From: Microbacteriaceae bacterium X2B
Lineage (GTDB): Bacteria > Actinomycetota > Actinomycetes > Actinomycetales > Microbacteriaceae
DNA length: 64,000 nucleotides
Direction of reading: 5' to 3'
NCBI GenBank assembly: GCA_005502445.1
Contig: SCPB01000002.1
Location: 1 to 64,000, forward strand
The translations under genes were made by a program, and so were the position numbers. Positions 15,784-22,968 of the stretch are shown here, in pieces; the first letter of the stretch is position 1; every line of letters starts with the position of its first letter. The notes beneath the pieces were generated by a model. That model was not told the DNA's origin. It was given only the letters and a program-made list of their open reading frames with translations, and searched no databases.

Positions 15784-16522
15784 GACGGGCCGCCGCCCGC
15801 TCATCGGCCTCACGACCTACCTCGAGCAGGCGAAGACGGGCGTCTGGGACGTGCCGGCCGCCTTCCTGCCCAAGGTCTACTTCGAGGCGATCACCCGCGC
15901 CGGCGGCTCGGTCGTGCTGCTGCCGCCGCAGCCCGTCGACGAGGCCGTGGTCGATCGCATCCTCGACGCGGTCGACGGGCTGATCCTCACCGGAGGCAAG
16001 GACGTCGACGCGGCGCGCTACGGGCAGGTCGCGCACCCGAGCAACGACGTGCCGCGCACCGATCGCGACGACCTCGAGTTCGCGCTCCTGCAGCGCGCGA
16101 TCGAGCGCGACATCCCCTTCTTCGGCATCTGCCGCGGCCTGCAGGTGCTCAACGTGCTGCGCGGGGGCACGCTCATCCAGCACCTGCCCGAGGCCATCGG
16201 CAGCGACCGCTACAACGCCGGGGGAGGGGTGTTCACGCCCAACGCCGTGGCGACCGTGGCGGGGTCGCGACTGGCTCAGATCGTCGGCGAGCAGGTCACC
16301 GTGCAGAGCTACCACCACCAGGCGCTCGACGAGGTCGGCGAGGGGCTCACGGTGAGCGCTCGCGGTGACGACGACATCGTTCAGGCGGTCGATGTCGACG
16401 GTATGACCTTCGGCATCGCCGTGCAGTGGCACCCCGAGGAATCCCGCGACGATCTGCGACTGTTCGACGCTCTCGTCGAGGCTGCGCGCGACCACGCCGA
16501 GAGCCGCCAGGTGCGCGCGTGA
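15764..16522 (+). CDS. class I amidotransferase-type gamma-glutamyl hydrolase (PuuD-like)
   Basis: 252 residues from GTG 15764, which has GGGAG upstream and lies inside the 3' end of the ligase gene (20-bp overlap). The nucleophile motif is FGICRGLQVLNV and the His/Glu of the triad are in QWHPEE. PuuD hydrolyses gamma-glutamyl-GABA; here it would release glutamate from the oxidised gamma-glutamyl product and so recycle the glutamate handle. Its stop overlaps the next start (GTGA). Confidence 0.87.
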   Translation: MASNDSETGRRPLIGLTTYLEQAKTGVWDVPAAFLPKVYFEAITRAGGSVVLLPPQPVDEAVVDRILDAVDGLILTGGKDVDAARYGQVAHPSNDVPRTDRDDLEFALLQRAIERDIPFFGICRGLQVLNVLRGGTLIQHLPEAIGSDRYNAGGGVFTPNAVATVAGSRLAQIVGEQVTVQSYHHQALDEVGEGLTVSARGDDDIVQAVDVDGMTFGIAVQWHPEESRDDLRLFDALVEAARDHAESRQVRA

Positions 16523-17877
16523 GCGAGACGACGCTCGTCAACCCGGCCGACGAGACGGTCATCGGCACGGTCGCGCACACCTCGCTCGAGGAGGTCGACG
16601 CCGCCGTCGAGCGCGCCGTGCGCGCGCAGCGCGACTGGGCGGCGCTCGCCCCGGCCGACCGGGGGCGCGCGCTGCGGCGCTTCGCCGCCGCCGTCGACGC
16701 CCACGTCGACGAGCTCGCCCTGCTCGAGGTCCGCAACTCGGGCCACCCGATCGGCCAGGCGCGATGGGAGGCGGGCCACGTTCGCGACGTGCTCGAGTAC
16801 TACAGCGGCGCGCCCGAGCGGCTGATCGGCCAGCAGATCCCCGTCGCGGGCGGCATCGACGTCACCTTCCACGAGCCGCTCGGCGTCATCGGCGTCATCG
16901 TGCCCTGGAACTTCCCCATGACGATCGCGAGCTGGGGCTTCGCGCCGGCGCTCGCCGCGGGCAACGCCGTGCTGCTCAAGCCCGCCGACTGGACGCCCCT
17001 CACGGCGATCCGCCTCGGGGAGCTCGCGCTCGAGTCGGGACTGCCCGACGGCCTCTTCCAGGTGCTGCCCGGGCGCGGCTCGGTCGTCGGCGAGCGCTTC
17101 GTCACGCACGAGAAGGTGCGCAAGATCGTCTTCACCGGCTCGACCGAGGTCGGCAAGCGCGTCATGGCCGGATGCTCGGCTCAGGTCAAGCCCGTGACGC
17201 TCGAGCTCGGCGGCAAGAGCGCGAACATCGTCTTCGCCGACGCCGACCTCGAGGCCGCGGCGGCCGGAGCGCCCGGCTCGGTGTTCGACAACGCCGGGCA
17301 GGACTGCTGCGCGCGCAGCCGGCTGCTCGTCGAGCGCAGCGTGCTCGACCGCTTCCTCGAGCTGCTCGAGCCGGCCGTGCGGGCTTTTCGCGTCGGCGAC
17401 CCGCTCGACGAGTCGGTCGAGATGGGCCCGCTCGTCTCGCGCGAGCACCACGTGAGCGTCTCGTCCTTCCTCGACGACGGCGCCCGCGTCGCCTTCCGCG
17501 GCAGTGCGCCCGACGGCCCTGGATTCTGGTTCGCGCCGACCGTGCTGCTGCCCGAGCGCGCCGACCGCGTCGCGACGGAGGAGATCTTCGGCCCCGTCGT
17601 CTCGGTGCTGCCCTTCGATGACGAGGCCGACGCGATCGCCCTCGCCAACGACTCGATCTACGGACTGTCCGGCTCCATCTGGACCCGCGACCTCGGCCGC
17701 GGAATCCGCGTCGCGCGCGCCGTCGACAGCGGCAACCTGAGCGTCAACTCGCACTCCTCCGTGCGCTACGCGACCCCGTTCGGCGGGTTCAAGCAGAGCG
17801 GACTCGGGCGCGAGCTGGGGCCGGATGCTCCGCTCGCCTTCACCGAGACCAAGAACGTCTTCTTCTCGCACGCCTAA
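16519..17877 (+). CDS. NAD(P)-dependent aldehyde dehydrogenase
   Basis: 452 residues from GTG 16519 (GTGA overlap with the previous stop). Typical ALDH landmarks in order are VPWNFPM, FTGSTEVGK, the catalytic Glu in ELGGKSANIV, the nucleophile in NAGQDCC, and EIFGPVVSVLPF. In this operon it probably oxidises the gamma-glutamyl aldehyde made by the SDR to the acid. The N-terminus is slightly short, but all core motifs are present. Confidence 0.9.
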   Translation: MSETTLVNPADETVIGTVAHTSLEEVDAAVERAVRAQRDWAALAPADRGRALRRFAAAVDAHVDELALLEVRNSGHPIGQARWEAGHVRDVLEYYSGAPERLIGQQIPVAGGIDVTFHEPLGVIGVIVPWNFPMTIASWGFAPALAAGNAVLLKPADWTPLTAIRLGELALESGLPDGLFQVLPGRGSVVGERFVTHEKVRKIVFTGSTEVGKRVMAGCSAQVKPVTLELGGKSANIVFADADLEAAAAGAPGSVFDNAGQDCCARSRLLVERSVLDRFLELLEPAVRAFRVGDPLDESVEMGPLVSREHHVSVSSFLDDGARVAFRGSAPDGPGFWFAPTVLLPERADRVATEEIFGPVVSVLPFDDEADAIALANDSIYGLSGSIWTRDLGRGIRVARAVDSGNLSVNSHSSVRYATPFGGFKQSGLGRELGPDAPLAFTETKNVFFSHA

Positions 17878-17887
17878 GGAGCACAGC

Positions 17888-18676
17888 ATGCCCATCACCC
17901 CCATCGATCTCACCCGCCGACTCGGCGGCAAGGTCGCCGTGATCACCGGCGGCGCGAGCGGCATCGGCTTCGCGACGGCGAAGCGCTTCGCGGCCGAAGG
18001 AGCGCACGTCGTCATCGGCGACATGAACCCCGCGACCGGCGAGGCGGCGGCCGCCGAGGTCGGCGGGCTGTTCGTCGCGGTCGACGTGACCGACGAGGCG
18101 CAGGTCAACCACCTCTTCGACACGGCGCAGAAGACCTACGGCTCGCTCGACATCGCCTTCAACAACGCCGGCATCTCGCCGCCCGACGACGACTCGATCG
18201 AGACGACCGAGCTGCCGGCGTGGAACAAGGTGCAGGACGTCAACCTCACGAGCGTCTACCTCTGCTCGCGCGCCGCGCTGCGGCACATGGTCGCGCAGCA
18301 GTCGGGCTCGATCATCAACACGGCCTCCTTCGTCGCGGTCATGGGCAGCGCCACGAGTCAGATCTCGTACACGGCCTCGAAGGGCGGAGTGCTCGCGATG
18401 ACGCGCGAGCTCGGCGTGCAGTTCGCCCGTCAGGGGATCCGCGTCAATGCCCTCTGCCCGGGCCCGGTCAACACGCCGCTGCTGCAGGAGCTCTTCGCGA
18501 AAGACCCCGAGCGAGCCCAACGCCGGCTCGTGCACATCCCGAAGGGGCGTTTCGCCGAGGCCGAGGAGCTCGCGGCGGCGGTCGCCTTCCTCGCGAGCGA
18601 CGACGCCTCGTTCATCACCGGATCGACCTTCCTCGTCGATGGCGGCATCAGCGCCGCGTACGTGACGCCGCTCTGA
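17888..18676 (+). CDS. short-chain dehydrogenase/reductase
   Basis: 262 residues from ATG 17888 with AAGGAG upstream. Classical SDR: TGGASGIG cofactor loop, NNAGIS, the active-site YTASK (Tyr-X3-Lys), and the C-terminal SSDDASFITG-like substrate region. An alcohol-oxidising SDR in a gamma-glutamylation cluster fits a hydroxyl-bearing substrate such as gamma-glutamylethanolamide, not a putrescine derivative, whose pathway needs a flavin amine oxidase. It is co-transcribed with the ALDH 10 bp upstream. Confidence 0.88.
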   Translation: MPITPIDLTRRLGGKVAVITGGASGIGFATAKRFAAEGAHVVIGDMNPATGEAAAAEVGGLFVAVDVTDEAQVNHLFDTAQKTYGSLDIAFNNAGISPPDDDSIETTELPAWNKVQDVNLTSVYLCSRAALRHMVAQQSGSIINTASFVAVMGSATSQISYTASKGGVLAMTRELGVQFARQGIRVNALCPGPVNTPLLQELFAKDPERAQRRLVHIPKGRFAEAEELAAAVAFLASDDASFITGSTFLVDGGISAAYVTPL

Positions 18677-18725
18677 GCGCCCGCCACGACATCCTCGAGA
18701 CCGCCGTCGACCGTCTGCTCCGTCC

Positions 18726-19463
18726 ATGACCGACACCGCTGCAGCACCGCCGCCCGAGGGGCTCGCGCTCGGTGCGCTCAACCGGCCCGTGCGCGGCGGC
18801 AACGCCTTCGAGGAGACGCTCGCGCGCCTGCTGCAGCTGATCCGCCTCGGCATCGTGCCGCCGGGGGAGGCCCTCCTGCCCGAGCGCGAGCTCGCCGCGC
18901 GGCTCGAGGTCAGTCGCGACACCGTGCGCGAGGCCATCCGGTCGCTCGTCGAGGCCGGCTACGTCGAGTCGCGGCGCGGACGCTACGGCGGCACCTTCGT
19001 CTGCGAGCCGCTGCCGCACCCGGAGGAGGGGCCGGGGCCGCGCGTCTCGCCGGACGAGGTGCGCGACGTTCTCGTCGTGCGCGACGTGCTCGAAGTGGGG
19101 GCGGCACGCGCCGCGGCATCCACGCCCCTGACGGCGGCGCAGCGCGACGACCTCGCCACGCGCATGCGCGAGGTCGCGGAAGCGGACGGCGCCGACTACC
19201 GCCGGCTCGACTCGCGCCTGCACCTGACGATCGCCGAGCTCGCCGGAAGCCCGACGCTCGTCACGCACCTGGCCGACAACCGGATGCGGGTCAACTCGCT
19301 GCTCGACCGGATCCCGCTGCTGCCGCGCAACATCCAGCACTCGAACGAACAGCACGAGCGCATCGTGTGGGCCGTGCTGAGCGGGGACGCCGACGGTGCG
19401 GCCGCCGCCACGGCCGAGCACCTCGAGGGCACGGCATCGCTGCTGCGCGGCTTCCTCGCCTGA
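18726..19463 (+). CDS. GntR-family regulator, FadR/FCD type
   Basis: 245 residues. N-terminal winged helix (LPERELAARLEVSRDTVREAIRSLVEAGYVESRRGRYGG) and an all-helical FCD ligand-binding domain ([42 protein letters not shown]). Last gene of the cluster, 49 bp after the SDR, so it is likely the pathway-specific repressor and acts at the divergent permease/ligase promoter. The operator there was not identified with confidence. Confidence 0.87.
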   Translation: MTDTAAAPPPEGLALGALNRPVRGGNAFEETLARLLQLIRLGIVPPGEALLPERELAARLEVSRDTVREAIRSLVEAGYVESRRGRYGGTFVCEPLPHPEEGPGPRVSPDEVRDVLVVRDVLEVGAARAAASTPLTAAQRDDLATRMREVAEADGADYRRLDSRLHLTIAELAGSPTLVTHLADNRMRVNSLLDRIPLLPRNIQHSNEQHERIVWAVLSGDADGAAAATAEHLEGTASLLRGFLA

Positions 19464-19490
19464 GCTCTGGGGCCTGGGGCCCGGAGCCCG

Positions 19491-20369
19491 TTATGCGGGA
19501 TGCACCGCCGCGGAAGCGAACGCCCAGGGGGCCGGCGATGGCGCGCGAGCGCTGCTGAACGCGGCGGGAGCCGGCAGCCGCTGAGCGAGGTGCTCGCGCG
19601 CGAAGTCGAGGGTCTCGCGCAGCCACCCGAGCCGCCGCGCCTCGTCGCGACCGCAGGCGCGCGAATTGATCTCGGCGACGACGTCGCCGTCGAATCCGCT
19701 CGCGGCGAGCGACCGCAGCACCTCGGCGACCGGCTGCGAACCGCGCCCGGGGACGAGGTGCTCGTCGAAGAGCGGGCGCGGTGCGGCGGCCCCGCCGTCG
19801 CACAGGTGCACGTGCCGCAGCCGAGGGCCCCACTGCGCCGCGAGAACGCTCGCCGGAACCCCGCTCACGGCGGCGTGGGAGAAGTCGAGGGTCACGGCAT
19901 CGACGTCGAGCTCTCCCGGGTTCCAGTGCGGAGCGTATGCATCGCGCGAGCGCCCGCTGACCTGGACCGGGAACATGTTCTCGATCGCGAGCGTGCGCCC
20001 CGACTCGGCGGCCAGTCGCCTGACGGTCGGCTGGAACTCGTCGACGAAGCGTCTCTGCCACCGGTACGGCGGGTGCGCGACGACGGTCCTGGCGTCGAGT
20101 TCGACGGCGAGCGCCACGCTCCGCTCGAGCTTGGCCCGCGGATCGCGCCCGAAGACGTGACTGCTGAACAGCAGCACCGGTGCGTGCACCGAGATCACCG
20201 GGAGGCCGTAGCGGTCGCTCAGCCGCCGGATCGCCTCGGCGCTCTGGGTCTCGCGCTCGCGGGTGACCATGATCTCGATGCCGTCGTACCCGGCGGCGGC
20301 GGCGAGACGGAAGGCGACGTCGAGCCGCCGCGGCAGCACGCTCGTCGCACTCAGGCCGATTCGCGTCAC
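19491..20369 (-). CDS. sugar phosphate isomerase/epimerase-like TIM-barrel protein
   Basis: 292 residues of the xylose-isomerase-like TIM-barrel family (AP_endonuc_2 fold). Segments include GYDGIEIMVTRE, VISVHAP, VVAHPPYRW, TLAIENMFP, VTLDFSHA and the metal-site region RHVHLCDG near a C-terminal VAEIN strand. The exact reaction is unknown. GTG 20369 is the chosen start because TATGGT lies exactly 6 nt upstream; the frame is open far beyond but without family similarity. The Ala/Pro-rich tail is unusually long. Confidence 0.75.
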   Translation of the reverse strand: MTRIGLSATSVLPRRLDVAFRLAAAAGYDGIEIMVTRERETQSAEAIRRLSDRYGLPVISVHAPVLLFSSHVFGRDPRAKLERSVALAVELDARTVVAHPPYRWQRRFVDEFQPTVRRLAAESGRTLAIENMFPVQVSGRSRDAYAPHWNPGELDVDAVTLDFSHAAVSGVPASVLAAQWGPRLRHVHLCDGGAAAPRPLFDEHLVPGRGSQPVAEVLRSLAASGFDGDVVAEINSRACGRDEARRLGWLRETLDFAREHLAQRLPAPAAFSSARAPSPAPWAFASAAVHPA

Positions 20370-20375
20370 GGGCAC

Positions 20376-20381
20376 ACCATA
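20376..20381 (-). promoter_or_regulatory. -10 element TATGGT of a leaderless promoter for the TIM-barrel gene
   Basis: TATGGT on the minus strand, 6 nt before GTG 20369. Confidence 0.45.
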
Positions 20382-20416
20382 CGAACGCGTGTCGCGAGCG
20401 GTTCCTGAAGGACGTG

Positions 20417-20500
20417 CGAACACTGGCCGAACGATCGCGAACTCTGGCCGAACGATTTCGAACGATTTCGAAACGACGTCGAACGACTCCGACGACGAGG
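20417..20500. repeat. 21-bp degenerate tandem repeat with helically phased CGAAC motifs
   Basis: Four units start at 20417, 20438, 20459 and 20480. GAAC (GAAAC once) occurs at 20418, 20429, 20439, 20450, 20460, 20470 and 20481, i.e. every 10-11 bp. The array fills most of the 238-bp region between the TIM-barrel gene and otsA. Confidence 0.75.
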
Positions 20501-20607
20501 CCGAGCGAATTGCTCTGAGAGAACGGTGATACCCGGCTGATACGGTTCCACGTGGTCCCACCCGACCGCGCACGCCTCCGCCGAGAATCGCACACGAAAC
20601 CGAAGAG

Positions 20608-22059
20608 ATGAACGCTGCCGCTCGCTCCCGATCCCGCACCCCCGCCGCGAAAGGTCGATTCGACTTCGTGGTCGTCTCGAACCGACTGCCCGTCGACCGG
20701 GTCATCGACGCCGACGGCACCGCCCACTGGAAGCGCTCGCCCGGCGGCCTGGTCACGGCGCTCGAACCGGTCATGCGCGCGGCCGACGGCGCCTGGGTCG
20801 GCTGGCCCGGAAAGCCCGACATCGAGGTCGACCCGCTCGAGGTCGACGGCATGCACCTCGTGCCGGTCGCCCTGAGCGCACTCGAGCTCGAGCAGTACTA
20901 CGAGGGCTTCAGCAACGACACGCTCTGGCCGCTCTACCACGACGTGATCTCGCCGCCGGCGTTCCACCGCGACTGGTGGGAGGCCTACCAGGCCGTCAAT
21001 CGACGCTTCGCCGAGGCGAGCGCGGCGGTCGCGGCGGAGAACGCGACCGTGTGGGTGCAGGACTACCAGCTGCAGCTCGTTCCGGCCCTTCTGCGCGCGC
21101 TGCGCCCCGACCTCACGATCGGCTTCTTCAACCACATCCCGTTCCCGCCCTACGGCATCTACTCGCAGCTGCCGTGGCGTCGCGCGATCGCCGAGGGGCT
21201 CCTGGGCGCCGACGTCATCGGCTTCCAGCGATCCTCCGATGCCGCGAACTTCTTCAGCGCCGTGCGCCGGCTGTTCGGCTACAGCACGCGCAGCCCCGAG
21301 ATCCGCGTGCCCGACGGCGCGGGCGGCCATCGCTCCGTCATCGCGAAGGCCTTCCCGATCTCGATCGACGTCGAGAGCTTCGAGGAGATCGCCCGCCGCC
21401 CGGAGGTCATCGAGCGCGCCCGGCAGATCCGCGAGGATCTCGGGAACCCGACGACGATCATGCTCGGCGTCGACCGACTCGACTACACGAAGGGCATCGG
21501 TCACCGGCTGAAGGCGTTCGGCGAGCTCCTGCGCGACCGCTCCGTGAGCACGGAGGACGTCACGCTCGTGCAGGTCGCGAGCCCGAGCCGCGAGCGCGTC
21601 GAGGCCTACATGCAGCTGCGCGACGAGATCGAGCTCACGGTCGGCCGGCTCAACGGCGACTTCTCGACCATCAGCCACCCCGCGATCGCCTACCTGCACC
21701 ACGGCTACCCGCGCGAGGAGATGGTCGCCCTCTACCTCGCGGCCGACGTCATGCTCGTCACGGCGCTCCGCGACGGCATGAACCTCGTGGCGAAGGAGTA
21801 CGTGGCCTGCCGCCACGACGAGGACGGCGTGCTGATCCTGAGCGAGTTCGCGGGTGCGGCCGACGAGCTGCGCAACGCGCTCCTGGTCAATCCGCACGAC
21901 ATCGAGGGCATCAAGGAGGCCATGCTCCAGGCCATCGAGATGCCCAAGCGCGAGCGCTCGACCCGCATGCGCGCCCTCCGCCGCCGCGTGCGCGAGAACG
22001 ACGTCGCGCGCTGGTCGCAGACGTTCCTCGACACGCTCCGCCACGTCGGGCACCGCTGA
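20608..22059 (+). CDS. otsA: alpha,alpha-trehalose-phosphate synthase (UDP/GDP-glucose)
   Basis: 483-residue GT20 glycosyltransferase that joins a nucleotide-activated glucose to glucose-6-phosphate, giving trehalose-6-phosphate. Seen: VVSNRLPVDR near the N-terminus, SPGGLVTALEPV, the WVQDYQLQLVP and NHIPFPPYGIY segments, RLDYTKGI and the C-terminal TALRDGMNLVAKEYVA. Length is normal. It is followed 3 bp later by otsB. The divergent upstream region contains the phased CGAAC repeat, a candidate regulatory element. Confidence 0.94.
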   Translation: MNAAARSRSRTPAAKGRFDFVVVSNRLPVDRVIDADGTAHWKRSPGGLVTALEPVMRAADGAWVGWPGKPDIEVDPLEVDGMHLVPVALSALELEQYYEGFSNDTLWPLYHDVISPPAFHRDWWEAYQAVNRRFAEASAAVAAENATVWVQDYQLQLVPALLRALRPDLTIGFFNHIPFPPYGIYSQLPWRRAIAEGLLGADVIGFQRSSDAANFFSAVRRLFGYSTRSPEIRVPDGAGGHRSVIAKAFPISIDVESFEEIARRPEVIERARQIREDLGNPTTIMLGVDRLDYTKGIGHRLKAFGELLRDRSVSTEDVTLVQVASPSRERVEAYMQLRDEIELTVGRLNGDFSTISHPAIAYLHHGYPREEMVALYLAADVMLVTALRDGMNLVAKEYVACRHDEDGVLILSEFAGAADELRNALLVNPHDIEGIKEAMLQAIEMPKRERSTRMRALRRRVRENDVARWSQTFLDTLRHVGHR

Positions 22060-22062
22060 TCC

Positions 22063-22893
22063 ATGAGTGCGATGACCCCGGCGCACGATTCGTCGTCCCG
22101 CCCCGCCGTCGACCCCGCCCTCGCTGCCGAGCTCGACCGCATCGCCGCCGTGCCGACGCTCCTCGTCGCGCTCGACGTCGACGGCACGCTCGCCCCGCTC
22201 GTCGACGACCCCGACGACTCCCGCGCCCTCCCCGCCGCGCGGGCCGCGCTCGACGCCCTCGCCGCGCTTCCGGGGACGGTCGTCGCCCTCGTCTCCGGCC
22301 GCTCGCTCGAGAGCCTCGCGCGCGTCGGCGAGGTGCCCGATGATCAGCCTCTCGTCGGCTCGCACGGTCTCGAGGTGCGCTTCGGTGCGGGGGATGCCCG
22401 CCCCGCCGTCGACGATGCCGACGCCGCCCGGGTGGTCGCGCTGCGATCGCGGCTCGAGCCCCTCGTGGCCGCCGTGCCGGGCGCGTGGATCGAGCCGAAG
22501 CCCGCGGGCCTCGCCGTGCATTCCCGCCGCGTCGACGACCCCGTCGCGGTGCGCGCGCTCACCGAGGCGGTGCACGCCGCGGCCGCCGAGGTCGACGACG
22601 CGCTGACGGTGCGCGACGGCCGGGACGTCGTCGAGTTCGCCGTGCGCGACGCCACCAAGGGCGACGGCCTGCGTGCGCTCGTCGAGCGCTTCGCCCCCGA
22701 CGCGGTCCTGTTCGCCGGCGACGACGTCACGGACGAGGATGCCCTCGCGGTGCTCGGCCCCGACGATCTCGGCATCAAGGTGGGGGAGGCCGAGTCGGTC
22801 GCCCGCGCGCGCGTCGCCGACGTCGATGCCATGGCGGCGGCCCTCGAGCACCTTCTCCGATCGCGCGAGCGGTTCACAGGCGGCGCTCGGTAA
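22063..22893 (+). CDS. otsB: trehalose-6-phosphate phosphatase
   Basis: 276-residue HAD-superfamily phosphatase that completes trehalose synthesis begun by OtsA. Motif I is LDVDGTLAPL; the trehalose-phosphatase segments GSHGLE, EPKPAGLAVHSR and motif IV GDDVTDEDA are all present. ATG starts 3 bp after the otsA stop, so the two form an operon. The TAA stop (22891) is also the first part of a TAAACT -10 candidate for the mrp operon. Confidence 0.92.
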   Translation: MSAMTPAHDSSSRPAVDPALAAELDRIAAVPTLLVALDVDGTLAPLVDDPDDSRALPAARAALDALAALPGTVVALVSGRSLESLARVGEVPDDQPLVGSHGLEVRFGAGDARPAVDDADAARVVALRSRLEPLVAAVPGAWIEPKPAGLAVHSRRVDDPVAVRALTEAVHAAAAEVDDALTVRDGRDVVEFAVRDATKGDGLRALVERFAPDAVLFAGDDVTDEDALAVLGPDDLGIKVGEAESVARARVADVDAMAAALEHLLRSRERFTGGAR

Positions 22894-22968
22894 ACTGGGA
22901 GCAGAGAGCGCTGGATCCGACGCCAGCCCTCTCCCGCCCGTGCCGCACCGACACTCGAGGGAGGACCG

